A stretch of 64,000 nt of DNA, taken from the NCBI RefSeq assembly GCF_028502605.1, contig NC_079236.1, positions 992,001-1,056,000 of the forward strand. The letters are read 5' to 3'. Position 1 is the stretch's first letter; the number at the start of each line of letters is the position of its first letter. Origin of the DNA: Trichoderma breve (taxonomy: Eukaryota; Ascomycota; Sordariomycetes; Hypocreales; Hypocreaceae). A program made the translations under genes and the position numbers. Shown one piece after another: positions 33,855 through 47,234 of this stretch. Below the pieces are notes generated by a model. That model was given only the letters and a program-made list of their open reading frames with translations. It was not told the origin of the DNA and ran no database searches.

Positions 33855-36800
33855 GGCATAATCTAGTGGCGTAGGACTGATTATGCGCACTGGATCGTAG
33901 CTGCGACGAAAAGAAGGGTCCTGATTGATGATGATCACGCGATCTGAGAATGTGACAGGTAGCGGGGATGAGTGAGGGCGGCGAGGATGCGGGCGAATTG
34001 GCCATGAAAGCACAGGCCCAAATGGATGCGGCCAAGATCGCAATGCCAACAGTGCTCAGCAGTGCCAAAGGCAACGCCAATCAAGCACAGGTCTCAACAA
34101 ATGATCATGCAAATCAAAGTAGAGCCTGTGTTCTGAGAGAAGGTGCGATGTAGAAGAGAGGGGAGAGACAGCTTATTCCTGGAGAACTGAGACCAGGCTG
34201 CAGGTGTTGCTGGGTTTTGCGTCGCCTTACTGGATTGCTGTTGGTCAACCCTGCATGTAATATGCATATCGCATGCATCTGAGGTGGTAGAGAGGGCGCG
34301 TGGCTCTCTGGCAAAGGCCAGGATATACAGTTGCACGCATGCACGTTGCTACACTCGCATGCGGAGTTGATGGCTATCCAGATCGGGGAGTCCAGGGGCT
34401 GTCAGGCAGCTTTTGGACCCATCGCAGCTCATCGGGACAGTAATAAGGCAATAAGGGTACTATGTGCCTCTCAAAATTCTTGGTGCGGGAGACCACGAGG
34501 CTGTGTTACAAGGGATGGAATGAGACATTTGCTCTCCTGGCGGATTAAACCGCTCAGCCGCATATCTCGCTTACTCAGATGGCTTCAATTCCAGTAACAG
34601 GATTGGATATCAGCATAAGCCAATGCAAATAATTTTCTCTAGGTTTCGTAACGCACATGGTTCTTGGAGCATTTTGCGGCATAAAGGAACGCTTCGTTGT
34701 TCAACGAGAGAGTGTCCTTGTCGACTAATATCTGATTGGCAAGCAGCAACAAGTGTGATATTGCTGGATAGGTCTCGCTCTCTCCAGTGGACAAGACGGA
34801 TGTTTCATTTCGATTTGCATCCACATCATTTCCAGTTAATGGAAATAGTGATTCTGCCAGCAAGTCATTAACTGAGAATTTCAAGCCGCTCTGTGCCTAT
34901 ACACTTACCTTTGCATCAATTTCTACCAGGCATTCCTCCAAGTCAATGCTAGATTAGCCTAGACGTTGGAGGCTCCTAGTTTATCGCTGCTTTCGGCTTA
35001 GAAGAACTGGTAAACTGTTGGTGATGTCTTTCTCCTTGGTGTGATTGCCATCTTTTGTTTAGTAGCCTGATGAGAGTATGGCGCCGTTAAATGCCAGCAC
35101 GAATATCGCCATCTGGCCGTAGATATGCGTGTCTCTGAGGATGGTTGTTCATCATGAATCTCTCATGGGAAGAAGAAAATGACATAAATTAAAAAGATTT
35201 GCTCGAGAATGAAAATGTTGTCGCGATGCGATGACTAATGCACTGATCATAACGGCAGGAAGGAGGGTGGCCGCTTCATTCCATGAGGAAGGAGGGTGAC
35301 AAAGTACGAGTACCTCATTGCGACCATCGTGAGATGCTTCGGATACTTCATAACCCGCAACTCTCAAACCCGTATCTACAGGTGCAATCTTGAAGCGAAG
35401 ATCCCACGCATCAACCAATTCGTCTGATTACATACTCTTGGTGGCCATCATTCACCCGGATGAAGAATCGGTGCAAGAGAATTGGCTCGTGAAATGCTCA
35501 CGGTGTTCCCCCAAAGATGTCCGAACATTTCTCGCTCATCTCCGAAAAAGCAACATGGAATATACAAGAAATTCAGCTTTCCAGGTATGTATGCAAGTTA
35601 GGAGCCCACGGTGTTCAAAGCAAGTCCTCAAGGGAGCTCTAACTGACGATGCGGTAAAGGGGCTGTGGCCATTTGAACTTCCCGAGAACATCCACTTGCG
35701 CGGCCATGTTGGTTACCCTATTCGTTCACCATAAGCTTCGACTCACCGTTGATGAGCAGCAATGGATCAGACTCATTGATGGAGTACTATTTGGACTTCC
35801 AACCGGAAGACAATGCAACTCTTTTCATCTAAGCCTCTACTCGGCCCCCCCCCCATTTCTTTCTCGTTAGCAACCCAACGCACACGCCTATTTCTACGTC
35901 GGTCTGCCGCAGGGATCACCTCGTGAACAGTGAAGAGTTCCGGTGTTGGGCCAAGGAATTCGAAGTCTTCCGACCACGCCTCTGGCCTTCTATTCTGACG
36001 CTTTGAGCTACCGCGGGAAGCCCCCAGCAAGATAGCCGAGACATTTCCACGTTTGGTACAACGTTTATCTTATCAACGGTCAAGGAGGTTGACGTTATCC
36101 AAGCTTCCCGTGTCTTAGATTGCAATAGTAATAGTCATTCTGGGATATGCTCATCTCAGTTTGATGGACAACGGCCGTTCCACCCCTGGATTTGCCGCGC
36201 ATGCAACAACTTTTGTCGACCAACAATGCCACCTTGTGAAGCGTCAACTAATAACAGTACTCACTGTACTCACTCTGTGTTAATACATCAGCGTGAGCAT
36301 GGGGACGAATCCCGTCTATTTCTGTGACAGCATTGACATCATGTTTGCATTTTCAATACCAGTTGAAGCAAATTGCGACTTCTTTCTGCTGTCCGATAGA
36401 GACACATTCATAAGAGCATGCCTCTGCGACAGGTACAGTGTTACTCACATTGAGGATGTGAGAGCATTCGCATCGATACAACACATGCGCAACCGTATAT
36501 CCATCAGTTCAGGAAGTCCTGCCAAGGCTCCAAGATACTAATGTGTTGGCAGCTCACAGTGGCCCAATAAACGAGCTTTGGTGGGCTTTGCGCTAATCTA
36601 GCATTATGTCGTCGCCTGTCACACAAGACATGCAGTATCACACGCAAAGCCTCCCTTGCCTCGACTCTGCTGGCGTTAAATGACGACCATATCCAATCAA
36701 TGGCATTTCTGGGGCGACTAAGCCTGAGACGGTTGCCATCTAAATCGCATATGAAGCCTGAGGTCGAGATGATAACTGATATGTCTGACTGTCCTCGCAA

Positions 36801-39759
36801 TGGTAACTCTTTTCTACTCAGAAGCTTGCAGGCGGGCTGCATGAGCACGGATCACACATTTCTTTTCGTCTTTAGTGTTAATTAACACTGCCTTTTCCGG
36901 TGAGCATTCGTTTGACAGAGCATCCGTGCGCGCCACATTGGTAGCGAGGCGGACAGTGTTGGTTCATTATTGTCCTGAGAGCTAATTAACCTTGCGAATT
37001 AGACGTCACCGAGACTCTGGAGGTTGTGACATGTGTGCGCTCTGCTAAATTGTTATTAGCAGGGGAGGGGGGAAATGCGGATATCAGTACACATACGTAC
37101 GAAATTAGATGCTTGTGCAGCTGAGATTCTTTCCGTCCCGCCCCCAATGCGATCTGTCACGAAGTGGTTGATTTTTTTTCTTTTTCTCTTCCGTCATGCA
37201 AGCTGTCGGAACCATGGCAGAAACAGGAACGGTTCTTTTTTTCCTACGAAGGCATCCCGCATACCGCTCTATCACAACGCCACAGCTCACATTTCATTTT
37301 CTTTCAGTGGCGTCAATCTTTAAACGATGGGGCAGCTTGTGAAAAGTACGCTCACCACTACCCCGGACGAAAGGGATATTTGTCCGTCAAATGCCGAGTT
37401 TTCTGTGGGTTAGCTGGAAAGGACCATACAAGAGGAGCCTCAACTAATGCTATTATGGAGAAATCGAGTTGCGATGTTGTTGAGTACCTCTGGAGCGACA
37501 ATCGACTCGCATGACGGTATAATGCAGGGCCAGATTCTTCTCCGCCCACAATCTCATGGCCTGCATCCACCATGTCCAGCGCAGCTGTGCCTTGACCAGG
37601 GGCTCGCGTGCGGAAGTGATGACCACTAGAGGGCATGGGTCATGGCTTTGGACTGAGTGAGTTGAATGGAGACAAGAACGCCTCCACAGACCGTCTCCGC
37701 TGCACACCAGCTCGGCAACTCTGGTCGGCCGTTCGCATCGGCCGCAACGATGTCCAAGCTACAGGGCATCAAACCTACAGGCAGTGCTTTAGATCAACAA
37801 GATCGGGCGCTCCAGCAACTACCAGCCAATTAAACGGTAATGAGAGAGAGCATCGGGCCCTGCTCGCTCATCTGAGTAGTGGAGTGGACGAGCAACGATT
37901 GGCCCTACGATATCTGATTGAGCATCACAAGGAGCTGCAAGCTGCAAGGGCGATGCAGCGTTGCATTAAAGGGAGAAGGATGACACAAAGTAAACAAGAG
38001 CATCGCATACACTTGCCCTGGTTGTAGGCGAAAGACAAACTTGAATCAAGATGCTGCAAATCATCACCTACACTCTATGGGGATACAGCATGATTCTCAT
38101 GCAAGTAGCCGATTATCTGCCCGAATTGATGACTGATCCAAATAGAAGGGGAAGGGAAGAGGCTTGCTCTCATTGCGCCTAAACGCATATACAAACGGGC
38201 ACAGAGCGATGCTAGTGTCGACGTACGGGCGCGGTGACGAGCTAATACGAGTGAGGCTGAACGGACCCTGTCAGACAATCTCCACAGTGGCTAGGAGAAC
38301 GATCGATGTCATTTACTACTGTCCATCACGTCCTGATCAATCAAAGGAGATCAACCTTATCGCAAACAGACAGGTAGCGAGGAAGGCCAGTGTCACGACA
38401 TATACGGCATGGCTAGCTCACCCTGTTCAACTTGAGCTGGATCATGGTTGGCTTGGCAGATACACGGCCCGCCTTGTCGCACTGCGGCCATGGCTCTTCC
38501 TTGGTGGCTCAAAGCTTTTCACACCTGCGCTAAGGCGAACAAATCCTTGCTAGTCGCCATTGCAGGGCCTCTTACAAGCCAGGTACGGAGTATTTTGCTC
38601 TTGGGTTAACCGGATCTGGTTCTCAGATCCCGACAACTCCTGGCCTCCCATGAGTGTTTGCCCCAGCTTTCATATGTTTCCATGGAGCACGCTAGGATTG
38701 GCCGCTCAAAGCCGTCTGGACGATCAGAAAGTTAGACAGCCACCTTGCAGAGTATGCCGCCCTTCGCTAGGAAATAAGCTGGCTGGTACCTCGTTTATCA
38801 TGTGAGAATAAACGTTACCGGACGAGCGTGGGCGCTGTAACGCGGCGGAGAGAGCATGAGAAAGCATCAAACCAGCCTGGGATACCACCCCTGTGTGTCT
38901 CAGTGTTTCCACAGCTGGTGGCTGGCTGATCGATATCTTGGACATTTCGAGTAGCGAAGAGCAAGCACATCGGCCCGGGATGACCTGAATCAACAAGAAG
39001 AGCGTACAATGATTTGACTGAGTGGGAAGCTGCCGCCAATCATGATTGCAACTGGCCATATCGCCTCATCAGAGACACGCATACGTAGTGTAAGGGCCGG
39101 CAAAAAGAAGAGTCAAACGCAAGGAGCAACTCTGTAACTGTGCGCTGAGACTCTCCCTCGGAAGTGCGTTGGCTTTATGCGGAACCCTTGCAAAGGGAGC
39201 CGCTTTTACTCGGCATGGGAGGCGTTGAAGGCGGTACTACGCCTCTCTAATTTTCTAGGTTCTTTCACTCGTTTCTTTTTCTTCCTTGTTCCTCTGGTTG
39301 GACAAGGCAAACTCGACTCCTTTTCTCTCTTCTAGACGCTATACCCCGTTCCCATCATGATCGACAAAAACGTGTGAAATGGCGTTGGTTAGCCGCGATT
39401 AGTTCGAGAAGGTCTTATCCCACACGTGTCGGAAGCCTTCCTGGAACCCAGAGACACAACCGCCCTGAACTTGTGCCCAGCAACCCTTCTTCTTATTTAT
39501 GACTTACTCCTCCACCGTCCACGAGGTTTCGATGTCGCCCTTGAGTCGATAGCCCTCGACATCAAGTACTTAATCCGTTGGCTTCCCTTGTGACACAGGT
39601 TTTCGTGTTGGACGGCCGTCCATTCTTTTGCCCTTAACATCAATTACACTTTTGACTCTTCAAGCTTTTCATTTTTCCTGGTATTTATCGATTTTTTGTT
39701 TCATATTTCTGCTATTTATGTCTCTACTATAATCACTTCAACATACAAAGCTTATAGCA
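33855..39759. other. 5.9 kb without recognisable genes
   Basis: This is the longest gene-free stretch here. Small frames occur on both strands (for example 35390-35734 and 37635-38027), but none has a signal peptide, motif or plausible splicing partners. A 14-bp palindrome GTGTTAATTAACAC lies near 36875-36888. The last ~500 bp before 39760 are pyrimidine-rich and look like promoter and 5' UTR of the receptor gene. A long non-coding transcript or missed small genes remain possible. Confidence 0.5.
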
Positions 39760-41603
39760 ATGGGCTCTGAGTTTGGCATTGCCGAGGATACCAAGCCTGA
39801 GCTTCGGCTCGGAGCGGTGGGTATCTTTTACATTTGCTTCGCGTCAATATGGACAGTCATCCTCCTCTGTGGCATGACTTTCCTTTGGGTGCGTCGCGAT
39901 ATGCCCATCCTGCGGATCAGAGGCCTGCCACTATCCTTTGCAGCGATAAGTTTCATGCATCTCTACTGGCTTGCCGTACAGCTCGGCTACTGGTATGGTG
40001 CGTTGATGCCCGAAGTTGCTGAGTTTTGGATCATGGGCATCTGGTTTCCTTTTGGAATCGCCCTGTTTCACGCCTCCAATAGCAGGTTTCTCTATGTCGC
40101 CGATGCCCAGAGGAAGTTCATTAGGTCCGAAACTCCATCTATAGTTATTGACCGGAGGAGTTTGCTGGGTCGATGGCGATCGATAGATTACAACCGCCGA
40201 ACTCTTATTCTAGTATTCATCGGCATGGGTCTTCAGGTGAGTTGGCATTTATTCGGATCTTTACATTTCGAAGGATGTTGATCGGCTGACTTTCCCTTTA
40301 GCTCCTCCTGACGGTTATCACCTTCCTCATCTCCCGCAAGTTCCACGACTCGTTTGGTATTGCTGGCACTGAAGTCCATGGAAACTACATGCAACGAAAA
40401 GTTGCTCAAGGCCGCGGTTGGGAATGGTTAGTTTTATACAATCGTCACTGCCTTGACATCCACAAGCTAACCATCTCTTAGGTGGCCCTCAATCTTCTGG
40501 CAAATGTTCTGGGCATGGATCTTTGCGCCCTATATTCTCTTCCGTGCGCGTAACCTTCGCGACACTCAAGGATGGAGGTTTCAGACTATCGCCTGCTGTC
40601 TCTCCAAGTAAGTCGCCTCGCAGCATATCGTCTACTTGTTGCTAACGTCCCATAGTCTTCACTCTGCACCAATGTGGCTTATTGCCCTGTATGTACCCGG
40701 AATGCAGCCTGTCAACAACTACTTTATTCCTCCGCAATGGTAAGTTGCAGTTCTTAGCAAACAAGTCATATGTATATCTAACCCAGACAATGCAGGATCG
40801 CTGTTTCCATCATGCTGCTCGAAATTTTTACCGTCTTTGTACCCATTATCGAAGTCTGGAAGCACAACGCCCTGACCCAAGAAACTCTCAACTCTATTGC
40901 ACGCTGGGAGTCGCGAAAGAAGGGCTTCTCTGGTGGAGACAAGTCCATCAACTCAGATTCGACTAGGTCCTCGTGGGGAGGACGAATGGGAAGAGCGTCT
41001 TCTGTTCACACCAATAGCTCCGGCGGAAGCATCCTGACCATGGAGGCCCTTGAACACACACTTTCTAAAAACCCCGAGCCGTTGCAGCAATTCTCTGCTC
41101 TCCGAGATTTCTCCGGAGAGAACATTGCTTTCCTTACGAGCGTCAAGGAGTGGAAGGCCCTCTTTTTCTCCGCCGTCAAAGAATTGGAGAAAGATGACGG
41201 CGCTGTAAAGGAGCTGCCTCGCGAGTGCTTTGAGAGCGCCCTCAAGATCTACGTCGATTTTATCAGTGCGACTCATGCCGAGTTCCAGATCAACCTCTCT
41301 TCTACAGACTTCAAGAGCCTTCAAGTCGTCTTTGAGCACGCGGCAAACATCATCTGTGGCAGTGAACGCAGCAATCCCGACCCTTGCACGCCCTTTGACG
41401 ACATCCCTCACCGGACTGACTCCGAGAGCACTCTTAACATTGTCCGCTATTGGGGTGAAGTTCCCGCCGAGTTCAATGAGCATGTATTTGATGATGCGGA
41501 GATGAGCATCAAGTATCTGGTCTTGACAAATACGTGGCCTAAGTTTATCAAGGAGAGACGCTCTTTTGACATGGCCAGTACTGTCGAGACTGGCAATAAC
41601 TAA
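39760..41603 (+). CDS. Seven-transmembrane receptor with C-terminal RGS domain
   Basis: Five exons (39760-40236, 40302-40426, 40482-40607, 40656-40739, 40796-41603) give 539 aa. The N-terminal ~290 residues hold seven hydrophobic segments, beginning with [21 protein letters not shown] Ser/Gly-rich linker leads to an RGS domain from about residue 365 ([24 protein letters not shown]) to [19 protein letters not shown] domains speed GTP hydrolysis on G-alpha subunits. The 7TM-RGS layout is the fungal GprK class, related in design to plant RGS1. It acts at the plasma membrane. The ligand is unknown. Confidence 0.9.
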
Positions 41604-42960
41604 ACAAACTTAAAAAAAAAAAAAGGTCAATCTTCGTTCTGAGATCATATATCCTATTCTTTTAGGTGAAAATAATTATTATTGTAGGACAGGTATATGG
41701 GCTGGGAATGGTTTTTTTTTTCTGGATATGCAAGAACATTTGTTGTATCTCATTACACGATCTCCTCATGACGGGCGCTGTAGCTGTGATTATTGTTTTG
41801 TTGACGGATTGCGGGTATGACTTGGAGGGGGCTACTCTGTGAATTTGATGATGGAGCTATGAATTCCCCTAAAATTAAGAATAATATTTGTGGATTTACG
41901 GATGATGTAGTTTCCGAATTACCGCTGCCGCTATTCAAGGCCGATTCAGAGCTGAATGCCCGATGATCTTGACTGTTTGGAGACTAGAATTGTGCTTTCT
42001 GCAGATAGGCGCAGGGACAAGCATCTCACCATTTCGCTTGTCGCATTGAGTGGAGATGGAGATCTGCCTATACGAACCATGGCCTGCTATGCAACTATGT
42101 AATGTATGGCCTGCTCCGAGGACTCCGTATATGAGCATGGGTTGATTGGATGCTCGTATATCTGGTTTGCCGCGTTAATGCGCCTGACCAGGTAGGTAGC
42201 TAGTCATGTATGTAATAGGAACATCGATTTCGCCGATCAAAGGGGGAAAATCTCTCGATATGTGATGAATCGGCGCATCGTAGAGATCGTAGATGTGCCT
42301 GCGATCGAAGATTACGAGATTGATCGCTTGTGGTGTTTTGTTTGATGGTGGTAGCGAGATGAAGTTTGATCATTGCCTACATCGGCCTTGTGTGCAAACA
42401 AGATGGTCCATAAAGCTGCTGTGAATACCTATGCGCTTGCTATCGTTCCCCCCACCTCTTTTTTTTTTTCTTTTTCTTTTGTTCATTTTTAAAAGAGAGG
42501 ACGTAGAAGTGATCGCCATTCAGTGCGATATGTGTTCCTATTCTGGGTGTGTGTATACTCACTCATTTTGGGGTCCCGCATATACTGTCCACCACTTGGC
42601 CGGGATGTCGGACTTAGCTACTGGCCTTGTTTAGATAGGAGCCACGACTGGTGGTGAGATGATCAGAGAAAACTAGATGAGTCAGTGTCCTTAAAATAAG
42701 CACATCAGGGACAATCGAGCGCCTCGGTAAATTGGCCATCATGTCGCTACGGGAAAAATACATGGCCAAGGAAACACGTCTAGCAGACCTCGGTACAAGT
42801 CCAATACACGTGCATGTCCAATTCAAGAATGATGCTGTGCGGGATACACAAAGAAGAAACCCGACGAGGAATTGATCTTCTGACCGAAATATCGTCCATT
42901 ATTGGAACGTTTCAAGACTTGTTTCAAGGTCTTCCGCCTCAGCCGGCGGTGACCCTCTGT
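41604..42960. other. Intergenic, no gene seen
   Basis: No supported reading frame or RNA. GATCG-rich stretches occur around 42230-42330 and a T-rich tract around 42460. Confidence 0.5.
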
Positions 42961-42969
42961 GATGCAACA

Positions 42970-43810
42970 CACCGTTGATACCGGCTATCTGGGAACGGAA
43001 ATTCTCCAAACTCGATCGCGTTAAATGGAGAACTCACCTCGCTAGATGGTGACATCCTGACGACGAGCAAAAGGTAGAAATATAGCAAAAAAGATTTGGC
43101 TGCAGAGAGTTTCGATTTAGATAAAGATCAGTGGCTCCGCCTTTGCGGAAAATCCAGCAGCGATGCAAAAGTCGACGCCGTCGTCCACAATGGAGCTGCT
43201 GTGAACTGGGTTGCCAGTTGTAGTGATCTGCACAAGACTAACATTGATTCCGCGGTACAACTACTCAAAATTGCCATTGAATCTACGGCGTTTCCCAAGT
43301 ATGTTTACATCTCTGGAGGGCTGAAGAAGAGAGCATCTGAAACGCTGGAAGAATTTGCAGCCAAATTGCTGAGTTGGGCTGGATATTTCCAAACAAAGTT
43401 TGTTGCCGAGAGCGTAATCCGCGAAATTGCTTCAAGATTGCCGGCAGTTCAGAACCGCATATCAGTAGTTAAACCAGGCCTGATCATCGGAACAGCAGCT
43501 TCAGGAGCCGCCAATACTGATGATGTCCTTTGGAGGGCAGTGGCAACAGCAGTTGGTATAGGGTTAACCCTTTTGTCGATAAAGTAGATGGGACTAACCT
43601 CGACAAATGTTGGGAAATAGTCAATTGCTCTAGAGTCCCTTGGGTTGAATGGCCCGGAGTTGTAGGGCACACATAACACAAGTGGGCCGTGGTCAGCTCA
43701 TCTAATGTGGGCCATGCAAGACTATCTCGACCATAGAAAATGGTCTATGGAGGTTCCATTGAGTGCCAAAGACTCTGACAGCTTGTATGTTGCGGTGAAA
43801 ATAGGCATCT
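42970..43810 (+). pseudogene. Relic of a thioester-reductase (R) domain from an NRPS/PKS-like enzyme
   Basis: The block 43090-43590 reads DAVVHNGAAVNWV, NIDSAVQLLKIA, KYVYISGG and FQTKFVAESVI, the hallmarks of Lys2/NRPS-type reductase domains. Just upstream, near 42983, a remnant of the Rossmann motif (GYLGTEILQT) remains in a frame closed by stops. Downstream, VPWVEWPGVVGH and then WAMQDYLDHRKW appear in shifted frames. At least two frameshifts and several stops break the sequence. No adenylation or carrier domain is recognisable in front, so the element is a decayed fragment. An intact R domain releases a carrier-bound product as an aldehyde with NADPH. Confidence 0.75.
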
Positions 43811-45296
43811 ATATAATTATCTATTAATAATCTAGGTTTGAGGGAAAAGTCCTAACGGACTTTATTTTAACAATTAGGTTGCTAACGTTCAATGGCACCT
43901 TCCCAAAGTTGCCAGCTGCTGACTTGACTATGCTGATTCAAATGCGAGGTAAATCCGACATGCAAAATCAGGCAGACATTTATAAGTATCAGACCGCTCT
44001 TTACAGTTGAACCTGTTAGGCAGCAAAGAGTTGTTGGCACTTGCATCCGCTCCTTGTATATTGTCTAAAGAATTTCACACAGCTTGATATAGTTGCTTTG
44101 CTAGGACTAAGGGTAGTTATCTAGTAAGACTTTGACAAAGAAAAACACAATGAAATTCACTGTAAAATTCGATATTGAATGTAATAAGCAGGAGATACCT
44201 CGGCCGTACTTTCTTTAGTGAGCGGATCTAAACGCATGTTGTTATAAAAAGTGCTATAGCTTGAATCATAAATACTATTATGTTGACCCTTTTTAGTATC
44301 TTTTTTAACTACATGTACGTAAGATGCCCGATGGTGACATTATAGTACACAATCGCCTGGTTTGCATGCTGTGCGGGCTCCGGGCTAATTAGTCCAGCCG
44401 TCATATTAAGGCCTAAGTAAGCTAGTCAAAATAAGGCAAGAAGTATCGTAATAATCCGCATACCAGCTCGCCTCAGCAAAGGAAGGGACGGGAATTAGAC
44501 ATATCACATTAGAAACTGAAAACAGCGGGCGCCAGGGTTGTACTGCAGAATTACCCGACGTATAATGATCCCGAATTTGAATACTTTGTAAGATTGAATT
44601 ATTCATATAAATGAACTTTCCGGGAGCGACCCCGCAAAGGTCAAGGACATTGAGACTTTGACATTTGGGAACTCCTTAGTTAAATGGTTAACTAAGAGTC
44701 TCATAAGCTCAATGCTCAACCTCCTCGGGAAAAGGCAAATAGGACATGCTAAAAGGCACATTGCCAAACTTGTAGTATTCCGTTAATATATTGAGCTATG
44801 TTTCAAAAGCCACCTAGCTTTCGGAATGAAAATTTAGAATATGTATATACCGGCTGATCGGCAGATCGGCAGTTAGAAATAGGCAACTCCAAAACTACTG
44901 CATAATGAAATCCCTACATTATTATACTCCTAGGGCCCAATCTGGCAGCTAGCTATTGCTTTCGCTCTGGAAATGTCTGGTAAGCCGCATTAGTGGTCTC
45001 ATTGACCGCATATTCTAAGACACTCGTATGAGGCGAGTCAGCCCAAAGTCCGAGGCTATAGCTCACTGACTTTGCGAGAAACTCACGATTGCCTCTACCG
45101 ATGCCGCTGTTGCCACCAACACAGCAAAAACCAAGTACCAAGAGTATACTAAACACAGCTCCGCTTTCAACTATTGCTTGTCATGCTTATTCAATTTCAG
45201 GTTCCTATGCATCGAGGGTCAGCGGTTAGCGGCAGGGGGTAGTTTACAAGGGCGCAGCCTCAGAAGTAGACGGGGGCTGGAGAGCAAGAGCTTTAG
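43811..45296. other. AT-rich gene-poor stretch
   Basis: About 1.5 kb without a supported gene, following the reductase relic. A 9-bp inverted repeat (CTTAGTTAA, ATGG spacer) sits at 44675-44696. The base composition hints at decayed DNA, but I see no transposon ends or coding remnant. Confidence 0.5.
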
Positions 45297-45303
45297 TATA
45301 AAG
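45297..45303 (+). promoter_or_regulatory. TATA box of the GH71 gene
   Basis: TATAAAG lies about 90 bp before the start codon at 45391. Confidence 0.45.
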
Positions 45304-45390
45304 ACCGGGTGAAGAGACACTATTTCACAACTATCAAGACACCTCTTCCTATCGTCCAAACATCAAGAGCGCCTTTTGGATACTCCAAAG

Positions 45391-46857
45391 ATGCGTTTGG
45401 CCGCCCTCGCCCTCGCCCTGCTTGACTTGGCTCTGCAGGCTCGAGCTCAAGCAGTCTTTGCTCATGTCATTGTACGCATTGAACTCTTCTAACACGCTAC
45501 TTTGCATTGCTAACTGGTCCAGGTTGGAAATACGTATGCATACACTCAGGCTGATTGGGCGTCGGACATCAGGGCCGCAGCCGCCGCAGGAATCGACGGC
45601 TTTGCTTTGGATATCGGATTCCAAGATACTGTATCTGGAACGAAGCCGGTAATTGGGGCGCTGAACAATGCGTACAATGCCGCCGATGCCGCAGGTTTCA
45701 AGCTCTTCATCTCCTTTGACTATTTAGCTCAGGGCCCGTGGGACGCTGCCGACGTCGTCAATGTGCTCAACACATATAATTCGCATCCCAGCGCATTTAA
45801 GTGGCAAAACACTGGCAAGCCTGTGGCCTCCACCTTCGAGGGTCCAGGCAATGCAGGAGACTGGGTCGGCATTAAACAGCAAACAAATGTTTTCTTCATC
45901 CCTGATTACTCAAGTCAAGGACCCCAGGGAGCGGCCGCCCTCCCGGCTGTGGATGGTCTCTTCTCGTAAGTAAACCCTTGAGAACGGGGAAGCGAGAAGA
46001 ATGCATTCTAATCATGTTTCACAGCTTTGCTGCCTGGCCCAACGGCCCCAATGACATTACAATCGATGCGGATCAACAATACGTCCAGGCGCTTAACGGT
46101 AGACCTTACATGTCAGTATTCCCACATCTAGTTGATGTCCTCTATGAACTCACAAGTATTATGTAGGATGCCCGTCTCCCCATGGTTTTACACGAATCTT
46201 CCAGCCTTCAACAAGAACTGGCTATGGAGGGGTGATGACTTGTGGCACCAGCGATGGCAACAGGTCTTGCAAATCAACCCTCCTTTGGTCGAAATCCTGA
46301 CCTGGAACGACTACGGCGAGAGTCACTACGTCGGACCATTGCCTCCCGCGGCTATCCAGAACCAGTCGCTGCCCGAAGGCTCTTGGTACGTGGAGAACAT
46401 TCCTCACAACGCATGGTTGAACGATTTGCCCTATTATATTGCGCAATATAAGAAGCAACCACTGCCCAACGAGAACCACGTTACCATCTGGTACCGCCTC
46501 AACCCGGGAACTGCTTGCTCTGCCGACGGAACCCCTTGCAACACCGTCACTCAAGGCCAGACTCAATTCGCACCACAACAGTGTGACGTTGACGCCATCT
46601 ACTTCACTGCCTTTGTGCCGTCGTCTGCTACCGCTACAGTCCACGTCACCATTGGTAACAACGCGCCCGTCTCCGTTACCGCCCCTGCTCCTGGCATCTT
46701 CCACTCTAGCGTTCCGTTCAACGGCCAGACCGGCGCCGTTTCGATCTCGGTAACTGCATCGGGAATTAACCAGATTGGACCGGTTTCATGCCCAGCGATC
46801 ACAACTGCCTGCAATAATGGCAACGTGAACTGGAACGCCTGGGTCGGTGGTTCTTAA
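45391..46857 (+). CDS. Secreted alpha-1,3-glucanase (mutanase), GH71
   Basis: Four exons (45391-45471, 45523-45965, 46025-46111, 46167-46857) give 433 aa. A signal peptide (MRLAALALALLDLALQARA) precedes VFAHVIVGNTYAYT, the GH71 start. Conserved GH71 blocks include GIDGFALDIG, FKLFISFDY, MPVSPWFYTNLPAFNKNW and EILTWNDYGESHYVGP. The enzyme cuts alpha-1,3-glucan in fungal cell walls, in mycoparasitism or in own-wall remodelling. The C-terminal ~130 residues form a beta-rich module with several cysteines. I see no clear CBM24, which some Trichoderma mutanases carry. Exon 1 ends in frame before the conserved VGNTYAY block. Confidence 0.93.
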
Positions 46858-47234
46858 AGAATCAGATAAGAATTGCAAAAGAGTCCACCTCCAAAGGTCG
46901 CTCTTGAATAACAAATTGTTCTTTTGAGGAGCTCCTAGAGTACTTTAGCTTTACACCTTCTATAGGACAATCTGAAATTATATTTAAAAACTTCTAAATG
47001 CTATGTTTTCCCAGCACTAACGTTGCAGTTACGTGCTCCTTGAATGAGATAAGTCGTGGAAGTTAGCCAATTGGCAAGGCTTGCAATAGATACGTCGGTA
47101 CCCGATAGCCTCAAAACCTGATGGTACCCAACCCGTGCCCTTTATCCGTCGAACAGTACTAATGAAGACTTCTTAAATCGACACCCGTGAAGATAATTTT
47201 AAAAACTTACCAAAGAAGCGTGAACTGAGTTATA
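46858..47234. other. Intergenic
   Basis: 3' flank of the GH71 gene and promoter of the gasdermin-like gene; nothing specific is seen. Confidence 0.5.

Noticed and set aside
35390..35734. 114-codon plus frame in the long gene-free stretch
   Set aside because: No domain pattern, no splice partners and no promoter signals.
37635..38027. 130-codon plus frame
   Set aside because: Composition looks random, with no conserved-looking block.
44675..44696. 9-bp inverted repeat with 4-bp spacer as a transposon end or terminator
   Set aside because: No partner repeat, target-site duplication or coding remnant is nearby; it is plausible by chance in AT-rich DNA.
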